A stretch of 7,755 bases of DNA from Clostridia bacterium (lineage in GTDB: Bacteria; Bacillota; Clostridia; Clostridiales; Clostridiaceae). How positions within the stretch are numbered: position 1 is the stretch's first letter; each line of letters opens with the position of its first letter. Below, piece after piece: positions 1 through 5,793 of the stretch. The stretch is taken from contig RZYZ01000095.1 in assembly GCA_009930125.1 (NCBI GenBank), positions 1 to 7,755 of the forward strand, written 5' to 3'. The translations under genes and the position numbers were made by a program. Below the pieces are notes generated by a model. It saw only the letters and a list, made by a program, of their open reading frames with translations, did no database searches and had not been told where the DNA came from.

Positions 1-2738
1 TACAGTCTGTTGTGATAGGTCCACTGGTCTATGACGCGAAGCGGTCTCTCCACGGTGCCAAGATGGGCCACAGAATCTTCTGTGAGCACAGCCATGCCGT
101 ATTCTGTAATGAGATTGGGAATACCATGGTTGATCTCAGGGTCGATGTGATAAGGTCTTCCCGCCAGTACAATTCCCTTGATTCCGTTCTCAGCGATATA
201 CTGAAGAGTTTCTTCTCCCTTTTTCTGAACGTCTGATTTATAGCGGTCAATCTCCTCATAGGCCTTTCTGACAGCTTCTCTGACTTCAGGCAGCGTGAGG
301 CTGTAGTGCTTTGAAAGAACCTCATGGAGCTTCTTGTGGAGGTTTTTTCTGTCATAGAAGTTCAGGAACGGATTGAGAAACTTCACTTTATTCAGTGCCA
401 GCACATCCATGTTGTTCTTGATGACTTCAGGATAGGAAGTGACTACCGGGCAGTTGAAGTGATTGTTGGCATGGTCATCCTCCTTTTCTTCATAGGGAAG
501 GCAGGGATAGAAGATGAGATCCACATCTTTTTCCGCCAGATATTCGATATGGCCATGAACCAGCTTTCCTGGATAGCAAACGGATTCGGATGGAATACTG
601 CTCATGCCTTTCTCATAAAGAGGCTTGGAGGACTTCGGAGACAGGAGTACTTTGAAGTCCAGACTGTCGAAGAATGTGAACCAGAACGGATAATTCTCGT
701 AAAGATTCAGCACTCTCGGAATACCGATGGTTCCCCTTCTCTTCTCTTCCGTCACAGTGCTCTTGTACCCGAAGGTTCTCTTATACTTGTAATCGTACAT
801 ATTCGGCAGAGCTACCTTTTTCTGGATCTTCAGCGGTCTTTCACATCGGTTTCCCGTGATGTATTCGTCGGCACCATCCTTGAAAATATTGATGGTCAGT
901 GGACAGCGGTTGGTGCAGAGATTGCATCTTCTCATTTCAGTTCTTGGGTGCAGTTCTGTGATTTCTTCCAGCGAAAGAAGAGAGGTTTCCTTTCCTTCAT
1001 GTCTGTCTCGGGCGATCTTTGCCGCACCGAAGGCACCCATGAGTCCAGCGATGTCAGGACGCACTGCTTCTCGTTCCGAAATGAGTTCGAAGGCTCTGAG
1101 TACACTGTCATTATAGAAGGTTCCACCTTGCACGATGATTTTTTCACCCATTTCCTTTGGGTCTCTCACTTTAATGACCTTGAACAGCGCATTCTTGATG
1201 ACGGAATAGGATAGTCCGGAGCTGATTTCTGAAACAGAGGCCCCTTCCTTCTGTGCCTGTTTGACTCTGGAATTCATGAATACCGTGCATCGGGAGCCCA
1301 GATCCACAGGTTCGCTGGCTTCCAGGGCGGAAGCTGCGAAGTCTTTCACTTCGTATCCCAGAGAACTGGAAAAGCTCTCAATGAAGGAACCACAGCCTGA
1401 GGAGCAGGCTTCGTTCAGCATGATAGAATCGATGGATCCGTCTTTGATGCGCAGGCACTTCATGTCCTGTCCGCCGATATCCAGAATGAAGTCCACCCCT
1501 TCCAGGAAATAGTTCGCGGCTTCATAGTGCGCGATGGTTTCGATTTCTCCTATATCGATCCCCAGGGCGGCTTTAATAAGCCCTTCGCCATACCCAGTTA
1601 CGGTGCTTTGGGCGATGCGGATCCCTTCCGGCAGCGATTCAAGAAGCTCCGTGAGGACTTCTGTTATAAGATTCAGCGGATCTCCCTGGTTACTACCGTA
1701 ATAGGAATAGAGAATATTCAGATCCTTGTCCAGAAGCACCACCTTTGATGTAGTTGAGCCGGAATCAATACCCAGATAGGCATCGCCCTGATATTCGGAT
1801 AATGGTTTTCGAGGTGCAACAGCTTTGCTGTGTCTCTCTTTGAAGGCCTGAAATTCCTCCGGTGTCTTAAACAGAGGATCGAGTCTGTTCACTTCCTTGC
1901 TGAAGACATCTTTCAGTTTTCCTGCACGATTCATCAGTACTTCCAGCTGGTGAGGATAGTTTTCAAAAGAGGACAGCGCAGCGCCCAGAGCCACATAGAG
2001 CTCGGCGTTTTCGGGAATGATGATCTCATCTTCCTTTAGTTCCAGCGTCTCTATGAATCTTTTTCTCAGCTCAGGCAGAAAATGCAGCGGGCCCCCAAGG
2101 AAAGCGATTTTTCCCTTTATTGGCCTTCCACAGGCCAGACCTGAAATGGTCTGGTTGACGACAGCCTGGAAGATGGACGCGGAAATGTCTTCTTTCTTCG
2201 CCCCTTCATTGATGAGCGGCTGAATATCTGTCTTGGCAAACACGCCGCATCTTGCGGCAATGGGATAGATATAGCTTGAACCCTGTGCCAGAGTATTTAC
2301 ACCCGAAGCATCGGTTTTCAGAAGTGAAGCCATCTGATCGATGAAAGCTCCGGTGCCTCCGGCACAGGTGCCGTTCATTCTCTGCTCGATGGAGCCGTCG
2401 AAATAGGTGATTTTTGCGTCTTCTCCACCCAGTTCGATGGCGACCTCTGTCTCAGGGATGAAGGTCTCCACAGCTCTGGTGGAGGCGATGACTTCCTGTA
2501 TGAAACGGATATCCAGCCAGGATGCGACGGAGAGTCCTCCTGAGCCTGTAACAGCCACATGGATTTCCCTGTTGCCGAAAGAATCATGAATTTTCTTCAT
2601 GACACTGACCACCGTACTGCGAATATCTGAAAAATGGCGTTCGTAAGTACTGTATATTATTTTTCTGTTTTTATTCACGACTACAGCTTTTACTGTAGTG
2701 GAACCGACATCCAATCCTAAATAAATTTTATCAAGCAT
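1..2738 (-). CDS. Tandem acyl-CoA dehydratase activase / DUF2229 iron-sulfur protein (3' end outside window)
   Basis: No in-frame stop occurs over 912 codons; the gene leaves the left edge. Residues 5-245 form a BadF/BadG/BcrA/BcrD (HgdC-like, ASKHA) ATPase domain with phosphate-binding LGLDVGSTT, ELGGEDAK and cysteines C125 (NGTCAGGTG) and C164 (RCGVF), spaced like the two cysteines that hold the bridging [4Fe-4S] in HgdC. Residues 321-580 repeat the fold: LGIDSGSTTSK, DIGGQDMK, C445/C449 (NEACSSGC) and C484 (RCTVF). C605-x2-C608-x3-C612 follows, then DUF2229 from about 670 (GIPRVLNLYENYPFW) with C721, C746 and C763. GRPYHIDPEINH (860-871) resembles 2-hydroxyacyl-CoA dehydratase D subunits. 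Members I know with this architecture are roughly 1,400 residues, so about a third is missing. Activases of this class spend ATP to inject one electron into a dehydratase or reductase; this long form has no assigned substrate that I know of. Start ATG 2738 has AGGAGA nine bases upstream (2748-2753). Probably cytoplasmic: no signal peptide or membrane segment. Confidence 0.9.
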   Translation of the reverse strand, partial: MLDKIYLGLDVGSTTVKAVVVNKNRKIIYSTYERHFSDIRSTVVSVMKKIHDSFGNREIHVAVTGSGGLSVASWLDIRFIQEVIASTRAVETFIPETEVAIELGGEDAKITYFDGSIEQRMNGTCAGGTGAFIDQMASLLKTDASGVNTLAQGSSYIYPIAARCGVFAKTDIQPLINEGAKKEDISASIFQAVVNQTISGLACGRPIKGKIAFLGGPLHFLPELRKRFIETLELKEDEIIIPENAELYVALGAALSSFENYPHQLEVLMNRAGKLKDVFSKEVNRLDPLFKTPEEFQAFKERHSKAVAPRKPLSEYQGDAYLGIDSGSTTSKVVLLDKDLNILYSYYGSNQGDPLNLITEVLTELLESLPEGIRIAQSTVTGYGEGLIKAALGIDIGEIETIAHYEAANYFLEGVDFILDIGGQDMKCLRIKDGSIDSIMLNEACSSGCGSFIESFSSSLGYEVKDFAASALEASEPVDLGSRCTVFMNSRVKQAQKEGASVSEISSGLSYSVIKNALFKVIKVRDPKEMGEKIIVQGGTFYNDSVLRAFELISEREAVRPDIAGLMGAFGAAKIARDRHEGKETSLLSLEEITELHPRTEMRRCNLCTNRCPLTINIFKDGADEYITGNRCERPLKIQKKVALPNMYDYKYKRTFGYKSTVTEEKRRGTIGIPRVLNLYENYPFWFTFFDSLDFKVLLSPKSSKPLYEKGMSSIPSESVCYPGKLVHGHIEYLAEKDVDLIFYPCLPYEEKEDDHANNHFNCPVVTSYPEVIKNNMDVLALNKVKFLNPFLNFYDRKNLHKKLHEVLSKHYSLTLPEVREAVRKAYEEIDRYKSDVQKKGEETLQYIAENGIKGIVLAGRPYHIDPEINHGIPNLITEYGMAVLTEDSVAHLGTVERPLRVIDQWTYHNRL

Positions 2739-2783
2739 TTTATCATGTCTCCTATCATGCACGTAGCAAGTCGATAATAATAT

Positions 2784-2799
2784 AGAATCAATTATATCA
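2784..2799 (-). promoter_or_regulatory. Extended -10 promoter for the activase gene
   Basis: Read on the minus strand, TGATATAAT (2799-2791) is a full TGnTATAAT extended -10 element. A TTGACA-like -35 at 17-bp spacing is absent, as is common for extended -10 promoters. The start point would be near 2784, giving a leader of about 45 nt before the ATG at 2738. The flanking DNA is very A+T-rich, unlike the genes on either side, and the promoter lies downstream of the recX terminator. Both points support independent transcription of the activase gene. Confidence 0.65.
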
Positions 2800-2934
2800 T
2801 TTTTAAATTTTTATTAAAGATAGCAGAAGTTATATTTTTATCTGCAAACTTTATAAAGCATGTTAATCATTACACCATCATCGTAAGCCTTTCTGATAGG
2901 AACATCTATTTTTAGTCTGAGAATTTAGATAATC

Positions 2935-2975
2935 TTAAGAACAGAAAGAACGCAGCCTCGTGAAACTGCGTCCTT
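2935..2975 (-). terminator. Intrinsic terminator after recX
   Basis: On the minus strand AAGGACGCAG (2975-2966) pairs with CTGCGTTCTT (2955-2946): a ten-pair stem with one G-T pair and a 10-nt loop. The 3' arm runs into a T-rich tract (TTCTTTCTGTTCTT). It begins 13 nt past the recX stop codon, so it should end the methyltransferase-peptidase-recX transcript before the activase gene. Confidence 0.75.
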
Positions 2976-2988
2976 GCCTGCTCTACAG

Positions 2989-3624
2989 CTACTCGCTGCT
3001 TTCCATGACCTTTCGAAGAGTGCTGCTGATGAGCTCATAGTCATATCCTTTTCCCATGAGGAATGTATAGAGCTTGTTTTTCAGCTTGTAAGGGTCCGTC
3101 TCTCTTTTCATCAGCTGAGCATATTTCTTCTCTGCAAGTTTGAGACAGGAATCCTCCTCCACCGAGGAAGTGCTGAGGGCCTCCAGTGCTTTTTCCATGA
3201 TGTCTTTGGGGATTCCTTTATTGGATAACTCGAATCTGGCTTTTTTCACCCCTCGTGTCCGAAGTTTCTCCTTGAAGAAAGTTTCAGCATACTTATAGTC
3301 ATCGATGAGCCTGTACTCCTCCATAAACTGAATCACCCGCTGAATGGTTTCTTCCGTGTACTCCTTCTCCCTCAGTTTCTTTTCGATTTCATGGACGGTT
3401 TTCAGACTGCGTTCGATGGAGCGCAGTGCCACATCCTTGGCTTTCATGTACTCATCTTCTCTGGCAAGTTCCAGGAGAAGGTCCGGGTCCACTTTGTCTC
3501 CTTTTCTGAGGGATTTCTTGTAGATGAGTTCTTTATGGCAGGATATGAGAAATTCATCATCCGCGAAGATGCTGACCCGATCCTTATTTTTCTTGTTCTC
3601 ACTGATCATCGTGATGGTCTTCAT
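2989..3624 (-). CDS. recX: RecX, regulator of RecA recombinase
   Basis: The product is 211 residues, a normal length for RecX in Bacillota. It is an all-helical, highly charged protein with the three-repeat RecX layout: about 60-104 (ALRSIERSLKTVHEIEKKL, then EYTEETIQRVIQFMEEY), 105-150 (the signature LIDDYKYAETFFKEKLRTRG, then ARFELSNKGIPKDIMEKAL) and 155-208 (a weaker third repeat ending KGYDYELISSTLRKV). RecX proteins bind along the RecA filament groove and usually inhibit, sometimes modulate, strand exchange and the RecA coprotease activity. The start at 3624 is chosen because a GGGGGG Shine-Dalgarno run (3636-3631) lies six bases upstream; a second ATG at 3609 has no comparable site. The gene overlaps the end of the M16 peptidase gene by 26 nt, implying translational coupling. 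recA is not in the window and I see no clear LexA box. Confidence 0.93.
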   Translation of the reverse strand: MKTITMISENKKNKDRVSIFADDEFLISCHKELIYKKSLRKGDKVDPDLLLELAREDEYMKAKDVALRSIERSLKTVHEIEKKLREKEYTEETIQRVIQFMEEYRLIDDYKYAETFFKEKLRTRGVKKARFELSNKGIPKDIMEKALEALSTSSVEEDSCLKLAEKKYAQLMKRETDPYKLKNKLYTFLMGKGYDYELISSTLRKVMESSE

Positions 3625-4846
3625 CGTTTTCCCCCCTTAATCGGTAGATTGTAGGACCGTCAAAGACTTTTCTGCTCACTGCTAAGATATCTTCCAGTGT
3701 GACGTTTTCCAGTTTGTCCAGATCATTCTGAAATGCCATGGGCTCCTCTTCATTGAGCAGCTCATCCAGTATGAAGGAAGAGAGGTCATGGATATTATCC
3801 AGAGTTCCGTAGATGCTTGTTCTAAGGACTTTCTTCATGATCAGGAGATCCTCCTGATGGAAATAGGCACCTTCTTTGATCTCCTCAAGAATGTTCAGAA
3901 TGAGTTCTTCTGCATCGTCGATGCTTTCATCCGGTACCTGGGTGTAGATGAGTAGATTCTGCATCTTCTCTGTAAGCTCCAGATCAGAATATACATCATA
4001 GGCCAGCCCTCTGTTTTCTCTAAGCTCCCTGAACAGAATGGAGTTACCGCTGACGCCCAGCTTGTAGTTCAGCACGCGCAGAGGAAGCTTCTCTTCTTCT
4101 GATATGGAGAAGGAATACAGTATGCCAAGGGTGGACTGTTCCATGTCTTTGTATGCGGTATGTCTGCCTGGGATGTTCTTTTCAAACTTCAGACTGAGAG
4201 GCTTCGCCTTTCCGTTTTTCCAGGAAAGGAAGCAGGTTTCCACCAGACTTCTGATCTCATCGTGTGCTCTGTCACTGATGAGAACCACAACAGTATTCTC
4301 CGGAAGATAGTGTGCTTTATGAAAGGCTTCCAGTCTGTCCCTGGTGAAGGAAGTGATGTTTTCCTCGCTTCCGATGACATCATATTTCAGAGGACTCTTC
4401 TCGTAGGCGCTATAATATAGATTCTTGTGTGTGGTCTCTTCCGCATCATCATTGGAAGCCCTCAGCTCAGAAATGATGACCCCTTTCTCCTTCTCGAGTT
4501 CCTGTTCATCAAAGCTCGGATATAGAAGCATATCTCGCAGCAGTGCAAGGCTGTTCTCCAGTTCCTCAGATAAGGCGGAAATGGAGAAAACGGTGGAGAT
4601 ATAGTCCGTATAGGCATTGAAATCTCCACCCAGATGTTCAATTCTGCTGTTCGGGGATGCATTGTCATCAAATTCAGTCCCTTTGAAGAGCATGTGTTCG
4701 ATGAAATGGGATATACCCTTCTCTTCCAGGGATTCCTGCAGAGACCCCACTTTCACGGCCAGATTCAGGGAGAACAGTTTCCCGGGCTTTTTCACCGTGA
4801 CCAGGGTGATTCCGTTCTCAAGAATGGTCTTTTTGTAATCAATCAT
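3599..4846 (-). CDS. M16 family zinc metallopeptidase (inverzincin, processing-peptidase-like)
   Basis: The 415-residue product has the inverted zinc motif H47-F-I-E50-H51 in GISHFIEHMLFKGT, with E127 (VIISELRAS) 76 residues later as the expected third zinc ligand and E120 also conserved. E50 is the expected catalytic base. The C-terminal half carries the substrate-binding RENRGLAY element (R279, Y283). Length and order (N-terminal M16 domain about 8-155, C-terminal M16_C about 165-345) match the Bacillota YmxG/MlpA and mitochondrial processing peptidase beta type, so a catalytically active enzyme is expected rather than a dead partner subunit. These enzymes cut small peptides or unfolded segments inside a closing chamber; the substrate here is unknown. 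There is no signal peptide, so it is probably cytoplasmic. Start ATG 4846 has GGAG seven bases upstream (4857-4854). It lies 16 nt after the methyltransferase stop and overlaps recX by 26 nt. The last residues (GENDEDHHDDQ) are acidic and His-rich because that stretch also encodes the recX start region. Confidence 0.93.
   Translation of the reverse strand: MIDYKKTILENGITLVTVKKPGKLFSLNLAVKVGSLQESLEEKGISHFIEHMLFKGTEFDDNASPNSRIEHLGGDFNAYTDYISTVFSISALSEELENSLALLRDMLLYPSFDEQELEKEKGVIISELRASNDDAEETTHKNLYYSAYEKSPLKYDVIGSEENITSFTRDRLEAFHKAHYLPENTVVVLISDRAHDEIRSLVETCFLSWKNGKAKPLSLKFEKNIPGRHTAYKDMEQSTLGILYSFSISEEEKLPLRVLNYKLGVSGNSILFRELRENRGLAYDVYSDLELTEKMQNLLIYTQVPDESIDDAEELILNILEEIKEGAYFHQEDLLIMKKVLRTSIYGTLDNIHDLSSFILDELLNEEEPMAFQNDLDKLENVTLEDILAVSRKVFDGPTIYRLRGENDEDHHDDQ
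3625..3638 (-). promoter_or_regulatory. G-run ribosome binding site of recX inside the M16 gene
   Basis: The minus strand reads AAGGGGGGAAAACG immediately before the recX ATG at 3624. The six-G run is an unusual Shine-Dalgarno sequence and lies wholly within the coding sequence of the upstream peptidase, where it encodes Arg-Gly-Glu. It decides the recX start in favour of 3624 over the internal ATG at 3609. Confidence 0.7.
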
Positions 4847-4862
4847 TATGAATCTCCATTCA

Positions 4863-5591
4863 TCAGGTATTTTTCTTAGCTTTCAGAACCAGTGGAATCG
4901 AGTTTTCGGTAAAGGGGTCCTTGTTGAAATTTCCGTAGACCTCAATGTCCTTGAATCCAATCTTCGTAAGCTCTGTCACCAGCTCGTCCTTGAGCAGTGG
5001 CAGTAAATAGACCGAGGATTCCCGGCTTTCGTCCTGTGTGCTCAGGATGGAGGCGAACTCTATGGTGCTGGACGACACGTCGTAGTTGTAATTCCTTTCA
5101 AACTGGATTCCTTTTTCAGGCACCTGTATGGTAGGCAGATGGTCGATGTCCTGAGAGAGAATCCGCTCGTAGTTGATGATCTGGATGATGAGATCCCCCT
5201 CCTCGGACAGGAGATCATATGCGCTTTTAAGGAATGCTCTCACCTCATCCATTGATTTCAGGTGGACCAGAGAATTTCCTATGATATAGATTCTTCTGAG
5301 TCCTCCATCACTGACCAGCTCAATATTCAGCATGTCGGATACGACAAAATCGGGTGAAACCCCTTCCCTTGCCGCTTTTTCGTCTGCTTTTTCGATCATG
5401 GCTTCTTCCAGATCCAGTCCGCAGGCTGCAATGCCATCTCTGATCAGATGAATCGTATAGCTGCCTGTGCCGCAGGCCACATCAAGAACCTTGTCTCCTG
5501 GCTCCAGTCCTTCTCTCAGAAAAGAGTAGGTATTCTGGTTTTCAGGAAATATGTCATCATAATATTTTACCAGCATTTCATAAAACTTCAC
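4863..5591 (-). CDS. Class I SAM-dependent methyltransferase, substrate unknown
   Basis: The 242-residue protein has a Rossmann-type methyltransferase core: motif I VLDVACGTG (35-43), the acidic end of strand 2 CGLDLEEAM (D60, expected to bind the SAM ribose), SDMLNI (D86, near the adenine) and IIGNSLVHL (103-111), then a hydrophobic strand at GDLIIQIINYERI. Residues from about 165 to 215 are strand-rich, like the substrate cap of small-molecule methyltransferases, so a small-molecule or cofactor substrate is more likely than nucleic acid; this is inference. The start is GTG at 5591, supported by AAGGAGAG eight bases upstream (5607-5600); an ATG five codons in lacks a site. It is the first gene of the probable methyltransferase-peptidase-recX operon. 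It faces the MocR regulator across a 200-bp divergent region containing a candidate operator, so either may control the other's expression. I cannot assign a pathway. Confidence 0.9.
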   Translation of the reverse strand: MKFYEMLVKYYDDIFPENQNTYSFLREGLEPGDKVLDVACGTGSYTIHLIRDGIAACGLDLEEAMIEKADEKAAREGVSPDFVVSDMLNIELVSDGGLRRIYIIGNSLVHLKSMDEVRAFLKSAYDLLSEEGDLIIQIINYERILSQDIDHLPTIQVPEKGIQFERNYNYDVSSSTIEFASILSTQDESRESSVYLLPLLKDELVTELTKIGFKDIEVYGNFNKDPFTENSIPLVLKAKKNT

Positions 5592-5607
5592 TTAAGTTAC
5601 TCTCCTT
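5592..5607 (-). promoter_or_regulatory. Ribosome binding site deciding the GTG start
   Basis: AAGGAGAG (5607-5600, minus strand) is followed by an eight-base spacer and GTG at 5591. This near-consensus site at ideal distance favours the GTG start over the ATG at residue 6. Confidence 0.75.
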
Positions 5608-5634
5608 CAAACGATTGATGATTCCATCAGATAC

Positions 5635-5650
5635 TGTCACAGTCGTGACA
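5635..5650. promoter_or_regulatory. Perfect palindrome TGTCAC-AGTC-GTGACA, candidate operator
   Basis: Two six-base arms separated by four bases form a perfect inverted repeat. It lies just downstream of the predicted methyltransferase operon start point (near 5656), a classic position for a repressor site. The form resembles Crp/Fnr- or FadR-type dyads, but I cannot assign a regulator. An overlapping shorter dyad, ACTGT-C-ACAGT, covers 5633-5643. In RNA the same arms would form a small hairpin in the leader. Confidence 0.45.
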
Positions 5651-5655
5651 TACTC

Positions 5656-5691
5656 TCAATCTATAATAATACATACAATAATATAACACAA
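5656..5691 (-). promoter_or_regulatory. Candidate promoter for the methyltransferase-peptidase-recX operon
   Basis: Minus strand: TTGTGT (5691-5686) as -35, a 17-bp spacer, and TATTAT (5668-5663, five of six consensus bases) as -10. The predicted start is near 5656, with a leader of about 65 nt before GTG 5591. The region is strongly A+T-rich. The -35 matches only the first three consensus bases, so activation or weak expression is possible. Confidence 0.5.
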
Positions 5692-5699
5692 AATCCGCT

Positions 5700-5744
5700 G
5701 GTGTTGTATCAGCATTACCGAACACCTGTAGCATAAAAAGGTGT
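5700..5744. promoter_or_regulatory. Three evenly spaced GGTGT half-sites, candidate MocR operator
   Basis: GGTGT occurs at 5700-5704 on the plus strand, at 5722-5726 on the minus strand (as ACACC) and at 5740-5744 on the plus strand, about two helical turns apart. The pairs also extend: GGTGTT-N15-AACACC and ACACCT-N11-AGGTGT. The last site ends five bases before the mocR TGGTATAAT element, where the -35 would be. MocR-family regulators such as GabR and PdxR bind paired repeats close to or overlapping their own promoter, so this is a reasonable autoregulatory site. Binding by this particular protein is inferred. Confidence 0.5.
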
Positions 5745-5749
5745 GAAGA

Positions 5750-5765
5750 TGGTATAATAAGAGAA
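5750..5765 (+). promoter_or_regulatory. Extended -10 promoter for the MocR gene
   Basis: TGGTATAAT (5750-5758) is a perfect extended -10 element with no good -35. The start point would be near 5765, leaving about 29 nt to ATG 5794 but only about 8 nt to the earlier ATG 5773; this supports the later start. Confidence 0.65.
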
Positions 5766-5781
5766 AACTGATATGGTACAA

Positions 5782-5793
5782 AAGGGTGATGAA
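5782..5793 (+). promoter_or_regulatory. Ribosome binding site deciding the MocR start
   Basis: AAGGGTGAT (5782-5790) precedes ATG 5794 at a suitable distance. The in-frame ATG at 5773 is preceded only by AGAG-like sequence and lies almost on the predicted transcription start, so it is disfavoured. Confidence 0.65.

Noticed and set aside
29..355. Minus-strand frame in the same region as the activase C-terminal part
   Set aside because: It is on the same strand as the activase but in another frame; the activase frame reads through without a stop and matches the family (GRPYHIDPEINH).
324..1214. Long plus-strand open frame opposite the activase gene
   Set aside because: It is antisense to a well-recognised protein with conserved motifs throughout, shows no domain signature, and its openness follows from codon bias in the real gene.
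2870..2905. Tiny 11-codon minus-strand frame between recX and the activase gene
   Set aside because: It lies upstream of the predicted activase promoter, so is not in that leader, and nothing beyond a start and stop supports it.
2739..2934. A+T-rich gap searched for a riboswitch, small RNA or tRNA
   Set aside because: Apart from the promoter and ribosome site I found only a weak 5-bp dyad (GCAGA...TCTGC near 2823-2845) and no recognisable RNA fold.
5719..5732. CGAAC-containing stretch resembling half of a Bacillota LexA/DinR box
   Set aside because: Only the left half matches; the right half (GTAGC) departs from GTTCG, and the bases are better explained as part of the GGTGT/ACACC array.
5722..5744. 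ACACCT-N11-AGGTGT as a possible terminator or riboswitch stem
   Set aside because: No T tract follows, it lies upstream of the mocR -10 so would not be in that transcript, and there is no aptamer-like structure around it.
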